Source: Acidovorax carolinensis (GTDB lineage Bacteria > Pseudomonadota > Gammaproteobacteria > Burkholderiales > Burkholderiaceae_C). Taken from it: a DNA stretch of 64,000 nucleotides. The notes under the pieces were generated by a model. The model did no database searches. It had not been told where the DNA came from and was given only the letters and a program-made list of their open reading frames with translations. Both the position numbers and the translations under genes were made by a program. Location of the stretch: the NCBI RefSeq assembly GCF_002157145.1, contig NZ_CP021361.1, positions 2,659,001-2,723,000 of the forward strand, in the 5' to 3' direction. Of this stretch, positions 39,492 to 47,259 are shown piece by piece; the first letter of the stretch is position 1, and every line of letters begins with the position of its first letter.

Positions 39492-40541
39492 TCACACCCC
39501 GAATTTCTGTCGCGCCTTGCGGGCCAGGTCGTTGGTATAGGTGCGCTGCAGGCTGGCCCGCGCACCCGCCATGTCCGGATAGGCCTGGGAAAGCGCCCGC
39601 AAGGCCGTCGCCGGGCCGTCCTCGGGCATAAGTCCGTTGGGCGAAAACGTTTCGCGCACCCGGCTGAACGCGGCCAGATAGACGGACCTGTCACCCAGCA
39701 GGAAGCTGGCAGGCACCGCCTTGACCAAATCGGCGGGTGCGGCTGTCTGCAGCCACTTGAGCGCATGCACAATGGCATTGGCCAGCGCTTGCGCCACCAG
39801 CGGCTCCTTTTGCAGAAAGGCCTGGGGGGCATACAGGCAACTGGCGGGCATGGCACCGCCAAACACCTCCTGCGCGGCGTTGAGCGTGCGCAGATCGCTG
39901 ACAAGGCGCACCTCACCCCTGTGCTCAAGCAGCGCCATGATCGGATCGGCATGGCACAACGCATGAATGTGGCCCGAGCGCAGTGCCGCCAAGGCGCTGG
40001 CGCCGGTACCAACGCCCACAAAAGACACCTCGCGCGCATCCACGCCCGCACGCGCCAGCAGCACCGTCGCCATCACCTCGGTGGACGAGCCCAGGGCCGA
40101 CACACCAATGCGCCGCCCCCGCAGATCGGCCGGCCCGCGGTAGCGCGGCAGCGCCCGTACCGACACGCCCAGCGCCTGCTGCGGCGCCCGCCCTTGCAGC
40201 ACGAAGGCGCGGTAATCCTGGCCCCGGCTTTGCTGGCGCAGGGTGTGTTCATAGGCCCCCGAGCAGACCTGGGCCACGCCGTCATGCACCGCCCGCAACG
40301 CCATGGCGCCACCAGCGAAATCCCGCACGGCAACATCCAGCCCCTCGGCCTGGAAAAAACCCAGCCGGTCTGCAATCGTCAGAGGCAGGTGGTAGAGCAC
40401 GGCCTGCCCGCCCACTGCAATGGTGATGCGCCCTGCTGCGGCGCCTGGCGCCTGCGCCCACGATGCCGGCGCGCACGCAGCCACTGCCGACAAGGCGGAC
40501 AGGGCACCAAAGGCACGGCGGCTGACAGAAGGAACAGGCAT
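39492..40541 (-). CDS. ABC transporter substrate-binding protein, SsuA/NMT1 type, Tat-exported
   Basis: A 349-residue periplasmic binding protein of the SsuA/ThiY/NMT1 fold. The N-terminus has a twin-arginine signal (SRRAFGALSALS...ASWAQA), cleaved near residue 29. Typical blocks are YHLPLTIADRLGFFQAEGLDV, DLRGRRIGVSALGSSTEV and the C-terminal ALRALSQAYPD region. Such proteins bring sulfonates, pyrimidine precursors or related organic acids to an ABC permease, but no permease or ATPase gene lies nearby, so it is an orphan here. Confidence 0.87.
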   Translation of the reverse strand: MPVPSVSRRAFGALSALSAVAACAPASWAQAPGAAAGRITIAVGGQAVLYHLPLTIADRLGFFQAEGLDVAVRDFAGGAMALRAVHDGVAQVCSGAYEHTLRQQSRGQDYRAFVLQGRAPQQALGVSVRALPRYRGPADLRGRRIGVSALGSSTEVMATVLLARAGVDAREVSFVGVGTGASALAALRSGHIHALCHADPIMALLEHRGEVRLVSDLRTLNAAQEVFGGAMPASCLYAPQAFLQKEPLVAQALANAIVHALKWLQTAAPADLVKAVPASFLLGDRSVYLAAFSRVRETFSPNGLMPEDGPATALRALSQAYPDMAGARASLQRTYTNDLARKARQKFGV

Positions 40542-40665
40542 GGAAATAAGAAAGCGACAGACATTGCTGCATTGCAACAATCGTGCCGCAGCGTCTGTAC
40601 CGACGCATCAGGGTCATCCCCTGAGGATTTCTACGTATTGCCGTGCAGGCCACAGCCTGCACGCT

Positions 40666-41088
40666 TCACCGGTAGCCGATGAAGAAAATGGCGACGTTCA
40701 CCAGGAAAGCCGCGCCCCACACCGCGCTGCGGGCCTTGGGCATGTCCGAGACATACATCATGATGTAGAAAATGCGCAGCATGATGAACAGGAAGGCGAG
40801 GATGTCGAGCAAGGTCTGCCCGGCCCCCAACTGGTGCGCAACGATGACTGCGCCCATAAAGAAGGGCAACGCCTCGAAACTGTTGGCCTGCGCTGCGTTG
40901 GCGCGGGCGTGCCAGTCGGACTGGCGGGCCATCCAGGCACGCGGGTCGTGGTTGTCATAGCCGCCCTCGCGGCGCGGCTTGCCAAAGCCGCCACTCTTGG
41001 CCAGCCCGGCACACACCAGGGGCAGCAGCACGGCCATGAACACGCACCAGTAGGCCACCGTGAAACGCGCCACATGCAAGGAATTCAT
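40666..41088 (-). CDS. MAPEG-family membrane protein
   Basis: A 140-residue integral membrane protein of the MAPEG superfamily (membrane glutathione-S-transferase/eicosanoid enzyme fold), with four hydrophobic segments and the RANAAQANSFEALPFFMGAV signature (residues 66-85) that contains the family's N-E-P residues. Bacterial members are largely uncharacterised. GAGGGT lies 5-8 bases before the ATG at 41088; element A occupies the leader further upstream. Confidence 0.88.
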   Translation of the reverse strand: MNSLHVARFTVAYWCVFMAVLLPLVCAGLAKSGGFGKPRREGGYDNHDPRAWMARQSDWHARANAAQANSFEALPFFMGAVIVAHQLGAGQTLLDILAFLFIMLRIFYIMMYVSDMPKARSAVWGAAFLVNVAIFFIGYR

Positions 41089-41103
41089 TTTCACCCTCAA
41101 ACG

Positions 41104-41146
41104 GTTCTAGCGCAGCACCGACAAGCGCTTTTCGCTATTAATTCGG
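41104..41146 (-). repeat. Element A copy (short) upstream of the MAPEG gene
   Basis: GGTTCTAGCGC, ACAAGCGCTTTTCGCTATTA match the outer and inner parts of the family with internal deletions. It lies between the MAPEG start and the recR stop. Confidence 0.55.
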
Positions 41147-41167
41147 GAGTATTCTAGCGGCGGCGAA

Positions 41168-41758
41168 CTACCTGCGGTCTACCAGCGCATGCGCGATGGT
41201 GCCCAGGTCCACATATTCGAGCTCGCTGCCCACGGGCACGCCCCGCGCCAGCCGCGTCACATGCAGGCCCCGGCTCTTGAGCGCCTCGCTGATCACATGG
41301 GCCGTGGCCTCACCCTCGGCATTGAAATTGGTCGCCAGGATCACCTCCTGCACCACGCCGTTGGTGGCACGCTCCATGAGCTTTTGCAGGCCGATTTCCT
41401 TGGGGCCGATGCCGTCGAGCGGGCTGAGCCGCCCCATCAGCACAAAGTACAAGCCCTTGAAAGCGCCCGTGCGTTCCAGCGCCGACTGGTCTGCGGGCGT
41501 CTCCACCACGCACAACCGCGTGGCATCGCGCTCCGGGTCCAGGCAGGTGCTGCAGACTTCGGCCTCGGTGAAGGTGTGGCACAGCGTGCAATGGTGCACC
41601 GACCCCACGGCCTCCTCCAGCGCCCGCGAAAGCGCCAGCGCGCCCGGTCGGTCATGCTGCAGCAAATGAAACGCCATGCGCTGCGCCGACTTCACCCCCA
41701 CCCCCGGCAGCCGGCGCAGGGCCTGGATCAAGACTTCAAGGGAGTTGGTGGAGGACAT
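41168..41758 (-). CDS. recR: Recombination mediator RecR
   Basis: It works with RecF and RecO to load RecA at gaps. The 196-residue protein shows the N-terminal helix-hairpin-helix ([19 protein letters not shown]), the C4 zinc motif (CTLCHTF...CSTC), the Toprim domain ([30 protein letters not shown] in part) and the C-terminal Walker-like [16 protein letters not shown] region. It is the last gene of dnaX-ybaB-recR. Confidence 0.96.
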   Translation of the reverse strand: MSSTNSLEVLIQALRRLPGVGVKSAQRMAFHLLQHDRPGALALSRALEEAVGSVHHCTLCHTFTEAEVCSTCLDPERDATRLCVVETPADQSALERTGAFKGLYFVLMGRLSPLDGIGPKEIGLQKLMERATNGVVQEVILATNFNAEGEATAHVISEALKSRGLHVTRLARGVPVGSELEYVDLGTIAHALVDRR

Positions 41759-41803
41759 GGGGTGACGGGCGATCCGAGACTTGGAGTTGGCGGTATATGG
41801 AAC

Positions 41804-41830
41804 GAGGCTTCGACAAGCTCAGCCCGAAAG
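41804..41830 (-). repeat. Single copy of the CTTCGACAAGCTCAGCCCGAA repeat family
   Basis: The motif in the recR-ybaB gap resembles one inner arm of the 137-bp fold-back element at 23677-23813. The remaining part of the 243-bp gap is GC-rich with a GGGCGTAGCGAGCGGGCG direct-repeat-like stretch and shows no gene. Confidence 0.6.
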
Positions 41831-42001
41831 GCAGTGGGGGGCAGGGCTCCGCTTGAATTCCTCCCCCACTCCGCCCTCACGGGCGTAGCGAGCGGGCGTC
41901 AGGCTAGGCGCGGGTGGCGGGAAACCGGAGCGACCTTCCTGGTCGTGAGGATCTCCCGACGGGCCCCGCAACGACGCATCACGCCCGCGCAGTAGCCAAT
42001 A

Positions 42002-42334
42002 TCAGAACGGGAATTTCATGCCGCCGGGGAGGCCTGGCATCCCCTGCGTCAGCTTGCCCATCTTCTCCTGCGAAGTCTCTTCCGCCTTGCGCACCGCGGC
42101 ATTGAACGCCGCCGCCACCAGGTCTTCCAGCATGTCCTTGTCTTCGGCCAGCAGGCTCGGGTCGATGGTGATGCGCTTGACATCGTGCTTGCAGGTCATC
42201 AGCACCTTGACCAGGCCAGCGCCCGATTCACCTTCCACCTCGATGAAAGCCAGTTCGTCCTGGGCCTTTTTCAGGTTGTCCTGCATGGCCTGGGCTTGCT
42301 TCATGAGGCCGGCGAGTTGTCCCTTGTTGAACAT
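42002..42334 (-). CDS. ybaB: YbaB/EbfC nucleoid-associated protein
   Basis: A 110-residue DNA-binding protein that forms tweezer-like dimers and coats DNA. The family features are the N-terminal [21 protein letters not shown] helix, the [23 protein letters not shown] sheet and the C-terminal Gly/Met/Pro-rich tail. It is encoded between dnaX and recR, the usual place in Proteobacteria. Confidence 0.95.
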   Translation of the reverse strand: MFNKGQLAGLMKQAQAMQDNLKKAQDELAFIEVEGESGAGLVKVLMTCKHDVKRITIDPSLLAEDKDMLEDLVAAAFNAAVRKAEETSQEKMGKLTQGMPGLPGGMKFPF

Positions 42335-42379
42335 GGTGTGGTTTCCTTTTCGTTTCTGTGGAATGGTTGTGGTTGTCGG

Positions 42380-44335
42380 TCATGCAGGCTTGATGCTGCC
42401 CGGCACGATTTTCGCGCCGAAGTCGCGCATCAGCGACTGCACATAGGGGTCGTTCATCACGATGTCTTCGGCCACGCGCTGGCGCTCGGCGGCGGCAGCG
42501 GCATTGCGGCGGGCGGGGCTGTCAATCACCACGCCCAGTTCCACGCTGATCTGGCTGGCATGGCCCGCAGCCTCCAGTGCGGCGCGCAGGCGCTCACGGG
42601 CCTGCGGCTGGTTGAGCGATTCGCGCTCCACGCGCAGCAGCCAGTGCCCCGCATCGCGCGCCACCAGCTGGGACTGCAAGGCCAGCTCGCGCACCAGGGC
42701 GGTAATGGCCTCGGCCGCCACGAGCTGCTGCACGGTGCCGTGCCACACATCGCCTTCTTCGGTGGGGGTGTAGCGGGCCGAGGCCGGCACCGGCGTGGAA
42801 TGCGCATGGGGTTGCAGGCGCGCGCCGGGCTCTGGCGCCATGCGCACCGGTATTGCTACAAATTCAGGAGCTGATTGCGCATGCTGCAATGGGGCTGCAG
42901 GCTCTTTTTGCTCAAACCCATTGCCGCCGCGCACGGGCAAGGCGATGGCAGTGGGCATGGCTGCCGCCGCCGCTGGAGCTTGCGGGGATTGCACAACAGG
43001 TTGCGCGACAGGCTCCGCTATCGAATAAGTAGCTGATTGCGCTTGCAGAACAGGCGCTAGCGCCTTGTTTTGTTCATAAACTGGTTGCGTGGGCCCCTCT
43101 TGCGGCTGCGCCTGCGGCGGGCTTGGCGCGACGGGTGCGACACCTGCCGCAGCGGCGCGGGGCCCCGGTTCAGCCGCGCCGGGAGGCGCTTCAGGCCGCG
43201 TCAGAGTTTTTTTTTCAGCCGGGTCGACTGGGGGCTTGAAGGCCAGCAGACGCAGCAGCACCATGGTCAGCGCCGCGTATTCGTCCGGCGCCAGGCCCAG
43301 TTCGCCCCGCCCGTGCAGGCACAGGCTGTAGAGCAGCTGGGTTTCGTCGGCGGGCATCAGCGCGGCCAGGCGGGCGGTCTCAAAGGCCTCGGGGTCGTCG
43401 GCATCCACGGCGCCCGCCATCTGCGGCACGGCCTGGAACACGGCCATGCGCTGCAGCACGGCGCTCATCTCTTCGAGCGTGGAGGCGGCAGACAGGCCAT
43501 TGAGGCGCAGCGTGTCCGAGGTTTCCACCACGGTCTTGCCGTCGCCCTGGGCCAGCGCATCAATCAGCCGGAACACGTACGAGCGGTCCACCGCGCCCAG
43601 CATCTGGCGCACGGCGGCCTCCTGCAACTGGCCGCTGCCAAAGGCAATGGCCTGGTCGGTAAGTGACAGCGCATCGCGCATCGAGCCCCGCGCCGCGCGC
43701 GACAGCAGCCGCAGCGCCTGGGGCTCTGCCAGCACATTCTCGGCGGCCAGCACCTGCGTGAGGTGCGAAAGCACCGTCTCGGGCGCCATGGGCCGCAGGT
43801 TGAATTGCAGGCAGCGGCTCAGCACCGTGACCGGCACCTTCTGCGGGTCGGTCGTGGCCAGCACGAACTTGAGGTATTCGGGAGGCTCTTCGAGCGTCTT
43901 GAGCATGGCGTTGAACGCCGTGTTCGTGAGCATGTGCACTTCGTCGATCATGAAGACCTTGAAGCGCCCCTGCACCGGCTTGTACACCGCCTGCTCCAGC
44001 AGGCTCTGCACCTCGTCCACGCCACGGTTCGAGGCGGCATCGAGCTCGGTGTAGTCGGGGAAACGGCCACTGTCGATGTCGGTGCACGCCGAGCACACGC
44101 CGCACGGCGTGGCGGTGATGCCGCCAGTGCCATCCGGCCCCTGGCAATTGAGCGACTTGGCCAGAATGCGCGACACCGTCGTCTTGCCCACGCCCCGCGT
44201 GCCCGTGAACAGGTAGGCATGGTGCAGGCGCTGTGTGTTGAGCGCATTGGTGAGGGCCTGCACCACATGCTCCTGCCCCACCATTTCGATGAAATTGCGG
44301 GGGCGGTACTTGCGGGCGAGCACGAGGTAGGACAT
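42380..44335 (-). CDS. dnaX: DNA polymerase III subunits tau and (probably) gamma
   Basis: Clamp-loader ATPase. The 651-residue tau form has the AAA+ domain with Walker A in GTRGVGKTT (near residue 48), the zinc module with CGVCSAC, Walker B VFMIDEVHML, the TTDPQKVP sensor and the SRC arginine finger. Domain III ends near residue 370. Then come a nine-A tract (near codon 374), a Pro/Ala-rich linker with two element A copies (residues about 418-440 and 472-495), and the tau-specific C-terminal domains. Both shifted frames after the A tract stop quickly, so a gamma form of about 376-380 residues is likely. Confidence 0.96.
   Translation of the reverse strand: MSYLVLARKYRPRNFIEMVGQEHVVQALTNALNTQRLHHAYLFTGTRGVGKTTVSRILAKSLNCQGPDGTGGITATPCGVCSACTDIDSGRFPDYTELDAASNRGVDEVQSLLEQAVYKPVQGRFKVFMIDEVHMLTNTAFNAMLKTLEEPPEYLKFVLATTDPQKVPVTVLSRCLQFNLRPMAPETVLSHLTQVLAAENVLAEPQALRLLSRAARGSMRDALSLTDQAIAFGSGQLQEAAVRQMLGAVDRSYVFRLIDALAQGDGKTVVETSDTLRLNGLSAASTLEEMSAVLQRMAVFQAVPQMAGAVDADDPEAFETARLAALMPADETQLLYSLCLHGRGELGLAPDEYAALTMVLLRLLAFKPPVDPAEKKTLTRPEAPPGAAEPGPRAAAAGVAPVAPSPPQAQPQEGPTQPVYEQNKALAPVLQAQSATYSIAEPVAQPVVQSPQAPAAAAAMPTAIALPVRGGNGFEQKEPAAPLQHAQSAPEFVAIPVRMAPEPGARLQPHAHSTPVPASARYTPTEEGDVWHGTVQQLVAAEAITALVRELALQSQLVARDAGHWLLRVERESLNQPQARERLRAALEAAGHASQISVELGVVIDSPARRNAAAAAERQRVAEDIVMNDPYVQSLMRDFGAKIVPGSIKPA
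42851..42918 (+). repeat. Element A copy 1 inside dnaX
   Basis: TATTGCTACAAATTCAGGAG, CTGATTGCGCATGC and GCAGGCTCTTTTTGCTCAAA match the family outline with a decayed core. It is read antisense and in frame, giving FEQKEPAAPLQHAQSAPEF. Confidence 0.65.
43018..43080 (+). repeat. Element A copy 2 inside dnaX
   Basis: TAGCTGATTGCGCTTGC, CAGGCGCTAGCGCCTTGTTT and TGTTCATAAA match the family. It is read antisense and in the same frame as copy 1, giving YEQNKALAPVLQAQSATYS. Confidence 0.75.
43207..43215 (-). promoter_or_regulatory. Nine-A slippage tract in dnaX (candidate tau/gamma switch)
   Basis: On the coding strand the sequence is GCT GAA AAA AAA ACT CTG. One added A, or a -1 ribosomal shift, gives EKKNSDAA then TGA; one lost A gives EKKL then TGA. 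A GGCGCGG / CCGCGCC hairpin can form about 25 bases downstream. The layout resembles Thermus dnaX, where nine A residues cause transcriptional slippage. Confidence 0.6.
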
Positions 44336-44390
44336 GGGGGGTGATTCTAGAGCCCATGACTCCGTACTTCGAACCGGCACACCCTATGCC

Positions 44391-44493
44391 GGGGATGCCG
44401 AGCAAGGGCCGCCCCGCAGCGAGGGCATCGTCCCCCTTCCCGAATTGCGCAGCAATTCGAGAGAAGGGGGAAAGCGCGAAGCGCTACAGGGGG
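44391..44493 (-). repeat. Element B copy between ffs and dnaX
   Basis: AGCAAGGGCCGCCCCGCAGC, GAGGGCATCGTCCCCCTTCC, then CGAATTGCGCAGCAATTCG (a perfect hairpin) and GAGAAGGGGG follow the family order. It abuts the -10 box of the SRP RNA gene on one side and the dnaX leader on the other; no gene ends here. Confidence 0.8.
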
Positions 44494-44506
44494 TAGAATC
44501 TCTCCC

Positions 44507-44602
44507 TGACGGGCCTCCCCGCATGGTGAAGCGGCCAAACGGGTCAGGTGGGGAACCAAGCAGCCCTAACTGTGGAGCCAGTGCCGGGGGTAAGGCTCGT
44601 CA
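44507..44602 (+). ncRNA. ffs: 4.5S RNA of the signal recognition particle
   Basis: The diagnostic SRP domain IV core is present: GGTCAGGTGGGGAACCAAGC followed by AGCCCTAACT, which holds the Ffh-binding internal loops and the GGAA-type tetraloop region. The ends pair over 8 bp (GACGGGCC at 44508 with GGCTCGTC at 44594). Length about 96 nt fits small bacterial SRP RNA. TAGAAT at 44494-44499 is a suitable -10 box about 8 bases before the RNA start. It lies next to dnaX, a common place in betaproteobacteria. Confidence 0.92.
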
Positions 44603-44674
44603 ACTTCTTTCGGATAATGCGACAGGCAGGGTAACGAAAACCCTGCAGCCACCAGACAATTTGACGAGGTGCCC

Positions 44675-44890
44675 GTGTTCGCAGAAAACTTCAATCCCCT
44701 CGCGGCCCTGGCCGCTGCCAGGTGCCCCCGTTGCCACGCCGTAGGCTTGGTCGAGATCGATGGCGAAGCACACGACAAGGCGCCTGAAGCCGACAAGCAC
44801 CAGGCCAAATTCCACGTCAACCCAGGGCTCTACGCCCAGTGCCCAGCCTGCGGTCTGGTGGGCGAGTGGCCGGGGATGAGTGACCATTGA
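44675..44890 (+). CDS. Small zinc-ribbon protein
   Basis: A 71-residue protein with two cysteine pairs, CPRC near residue 17 and CPAC near residue 56, that could bind one zinc ion as a ribbon. I take a GTG at 44675 preceded by GAGG; another GTG two codons earlier is possible. Its stop overlaps the TTG of the following transpeptidase frame as TTGA. Family unknown to me; it might bind nucleic acid or protein. Confidence 0.6.
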   Translation: MFAENFNPLAALAAARCPRCHAVGLVEIDGEAHDKAPEADKHQAKFHVNPGLYAQCPACGLVGEWPGMSDH

Positions 44891-46524
44891 CAACAGCGAT
44901 GCGGCACATTCGCGTCCCCTTCCTGCCCATTTCGTCCGCTCTGTCGTTCTTCCTTGACGCTTCGGCAATGCTGCGCAGCACGCTGCTGGCGCTCTGTCTG
45001 GCCGCTTCTGCGGCCGTGGTGGGCGCCGCGCCCTGGCTGGTGGACGGGCGCCCCGCGCCGGTGGCGCACCAGGCCGTAAACATTCTGTCAGGGGCGGCCG
45101 CCGAGGGCCTGCAACCCGAGGACTACCACGCCGCAGCGCTGGCACAGGCCGTGGCCGACGCTGCCCATGGCCCCGCGCTGGACGCCGATGCCGCACTGCG
45201 ACTCGAAGACGCGCTCACCACCAGCGTGCAGCGCTACCTGGGCGACCTACGATCGGGCCGGATCGACCCACGGCAGATCCACCAGAACTACACCGCGCCT
45301 GCGCTGCCGCACGCCGATGCCGCGACCGCCTTGCAGAATGCCCTGGCGGCCCCCTCACTGGCCGACGCCGTGCGCGCCACCGCGCCCCCGGTGCCGCTCT
45401 ATGCCAGCCTGCGCAACGAACTGGCCCGCTACCGGGCCTTGGGCAACCCTGCCGCCTGGGACGCTCCCCTGCCACCACTGCCGGGCCGCAAGCTCGAACC
45501 CGGCCAGTCCTGGGCAGGCCTGGCACAGCTGACGCAGCGCCTGGTGGTGCTGGGCGACCTGCCCGCGGATGCACAGGCACCCGCCTTCTACGACGAAGCG
45601 TTGCAAAACGGCGTGAAGGCGTTCCAGGAGCGCCACGCCCTGGCCACCGATGGCGTGATTGGCAAGGGCACGCTGGATGCGCTGGCCGTGTCACCCGCAG
45701 CGCGGGCCCACCAGATCGAGCTGAGCATGGAGCGCCTGCGCTGGACACCCCTGCTGCGCGGCCCGCGCATGATCGTGGTCAACATCCCCGAATTCGTGCT
45801 GCGCGCCTACGAGGTGCAGGGCGGGCGGGTGTCGCTGCAGCTGGCCATGAAGGTAATCGTGGGCAAGGCCCTGGACACCCGCACACCGCTGTTTGACGAG
45901 GACATGCGCTTCATCGAATTCAGCCCCTACTGGAATATTCCGCCGTCGATTGCGCGCAGCGAAACCATTCCCCGGCTGCGGCGCGATCCCGGCTACTTGC
46001 AGCAGCAGGGCATGGAATTTGTGGGCGCCAACGGGCAGGTGCACACCACGCTGTCGGCCGAGCACCTGGATGCGGTGCTGCGCGGGCAGATGCGCATACG
46101 CCAGCGCCCCGGGCCAAAAAATGCGCTGGGCGACATCAAGTTCGTGTTTCCCAACAACAACAACATTTACCTGCACCACACGCCCGCACCGCTGCTGTTT
46201 CAGCGCGACCGGCGGGATTTCAGCCACGGTTGTATCCGCATCGAAGACCCCGTGGCGCTGGCCCAGTTCGTGTTGCGCAACGACCCGGCCTGGCCCGAGT
46301 CGCGTATCCGCGAGGCCATGGCCCGTGGCCAGTCGGCCACGCTGCCGCTGGCCGAGCCGCTGCCCGTGGTGATTGCCTACAGCACCGCCATCGTCAAGCA
46401 GGGCAAGCTGCATTTTTTTGCCGACCTGTACGGCCAGGACAAGCTGCTGGACCGGGCGCTGCGCCAGCAGTCCGAACAGCGCCGCCTGCGCGCCGGGCCG
46501 GGCCTGCCAGCCGCTGCACAATGA
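44887..46524 (+). CDS. L,D-transpeptidase, YcbB/LdtD type
   Basis: A periplasmic enzyme expected to form 3-3 cross-links in peptidoglycan. It has a signal peptide (cleaved after VVGAA), an N-terminal scaffold domain, a peptidoglycan-binding domain (ALQNGVKAFQERHALATDGVIGKGTLDAL) and a YkuD catalytic domain with the active-site SHGCIRIED (Cys) and the preceding His in IYLHHTP. The start is uncertain: TTG at 44887 overlaps the upstream stop, ATG at 44899 and 44968 are alternatives, and the last gives the cleanest signal peptide. It is followed by the DUF882 peptidase gene. Confidence 0.93.
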   Translation: MTTAMRHIRVPFLPISSALSFFLDASAMLRSTLLALCLAASAAVVGAAPWLVDGRPAPVAHQAVNILSGAAAEGLQPEDYHAAALAQAVADAAHGPALDADAALRLEDALTTSVQRYLGDLRSGRIDPRQIHQNYTAPALPHADAATALQNALAAPSLADAVRATAPPVPLYASLRNELARYRALGNPAAWDAPLPPLPGRKLEPGQSWAGLAQLTQRLVVLGDLPADAQAPAFYDEALQNGVKAFQERHALATDGVIGKGTLDALAVSPAARAHQIELSMERLRWTPLLRGPRMIVVNIPEFVLRAYEVQGGRVSLQLAMKVIVGKALDTRTPLFDEDMRFIEFSPYWNIPPSIARSETIPRLRRDPGYLQQQGMEFVGANGQVHTTLSAEHLDAVLRGQMRIRQRPGPKNALGDIKFVFPNNNNIYLHHTPAPLLFQRDRRDFSHGCIRIEDPVALAQFVLRNDPAWPESRIREAMARGQSATLPLAEPLPVVIAYSTAIVKQGKLHFFADLYGQDKLLDRALRQQSEQRRLRAGPGLPAAAQ

Positions 46525-46558
46525 CCGCACTGGTCTCCCCCATTTTTCGGAACATGCC

Positions 46559-47125
46559 ATGACACAGCCTCTTGCCCGCCAGCAAACAGCCCGCCGCCGC
46601 TTTCTGGGCCAGGGCGGCCGCTGGCTGGTGACCGGCGCCCTGCTGCCGCTGGCGCAGCCCGCCCTGGCCAGCCTGCCCGGTGCGCGCAGCCTGTCGTTGG
46701 ACCACACCCACACCAGCGAGCGCCTGGCCCTGGTCTATGCGCTGGGCGAGCAGTTTGTGCCCCAGGCGTTGAGCAGTCTCAACCATTTCCTGCGCGACCA
46801 TTACAGCGGTGAGGCGGGCCTGATGGACCCGCGCCTGTTCCACCTGCTGCACCAGATCCGGCAGGAGTTGCGCGTGCAGCAGCCGTTCCAGGTCATTTCG
46901 GGCTACCGCAGTCCGGCGACCAACAACACCCTGCGCACCACACGCGGCGGCGGTGTGGCCAAGCACAGCCTGCACATGGACGGCAAGGCCATCGACGTGC
47001 GGCTGCCCGGCGTGCCGCTGGCCGACTTGCGCGATGCCGCACTGGCGCTGGGCATGGGTGGCGTGGGCTTTTACCCGCGCGAGCAGTTCGTTCATGTGGA
47101 CACGGGCCCCGTGCGCCGGTGGTAG
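46559..47125 (+). CDS. DUF882 (MepK-like, M15) murein peptidase, Tat-exported
   Basis: A 188-residue exported protein with a twin-arginine-like signal (ARRRFLGQGGRWLVTGALLP), cleaved near residue 38. The peptidase M15/DUF882 core has the zinc motif HSLHMDGKAIDVR (His, Asp) and the C-terminal HVDTGPVRRW (His). Homologues such as MepK cut cross-links in peptidoglycan, including 3-3 bonds, which matches its place directly after an L,D-transpeptidase: one gene makes, the other may open, the same bonds. Confidence 0.9.
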   Translation: MTQPLARQQTARRRFLGQGGRWLVTGALLPLAQPALASLPGARSLSLDHTHTSERLALVYALGEQFVPQALSSLNHFLRDHYSGEAGLMDPRLFHLLHQIRQELRVQQPFQVISGYRSPATNNTLRTTRGGGVAKHSLHMDGKAIDVRLPGVPLADLRDAALALGMGGVGFYPREQFVHVDTGPVRRW

Positions 47126-47196
47126 ACCGACGCGCGTTTAGCCCGGCTCAGCACCCCTGTCTGCGCTGACAAATGGTGCGACAACGGTGATTGCGA

Positions 47197-47259
47197 CGCT
47201 ACATTTTCAATAGCTTCCAGCGCTTTACTAGCAAGCGTTAGCAGCCAAAAACCTCAAAA
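47197..47259 (+). repeat. Element A copy forming the 3' end of the flavoprotein gene
   Basis: TTTTCAATAGCTTCCAGCGC, TTTACTAGCAAGCGTTAGCA and GCCAAAAACCTCAAAA match the family. Read antisense, it supplies the last nine or so codons (FLAANAC at the end) and the TAG stop of the flavoprotein. Confidence 0.75.

Noticed and set aside
42002..44602. Nearby repeats as a CRISPR array or tRNA cluster
   Set aside because: Repeats are not regularly spaced and no cloverleaf fold or CCA-type end was seen; the structured RNA here is the SRP RNA.
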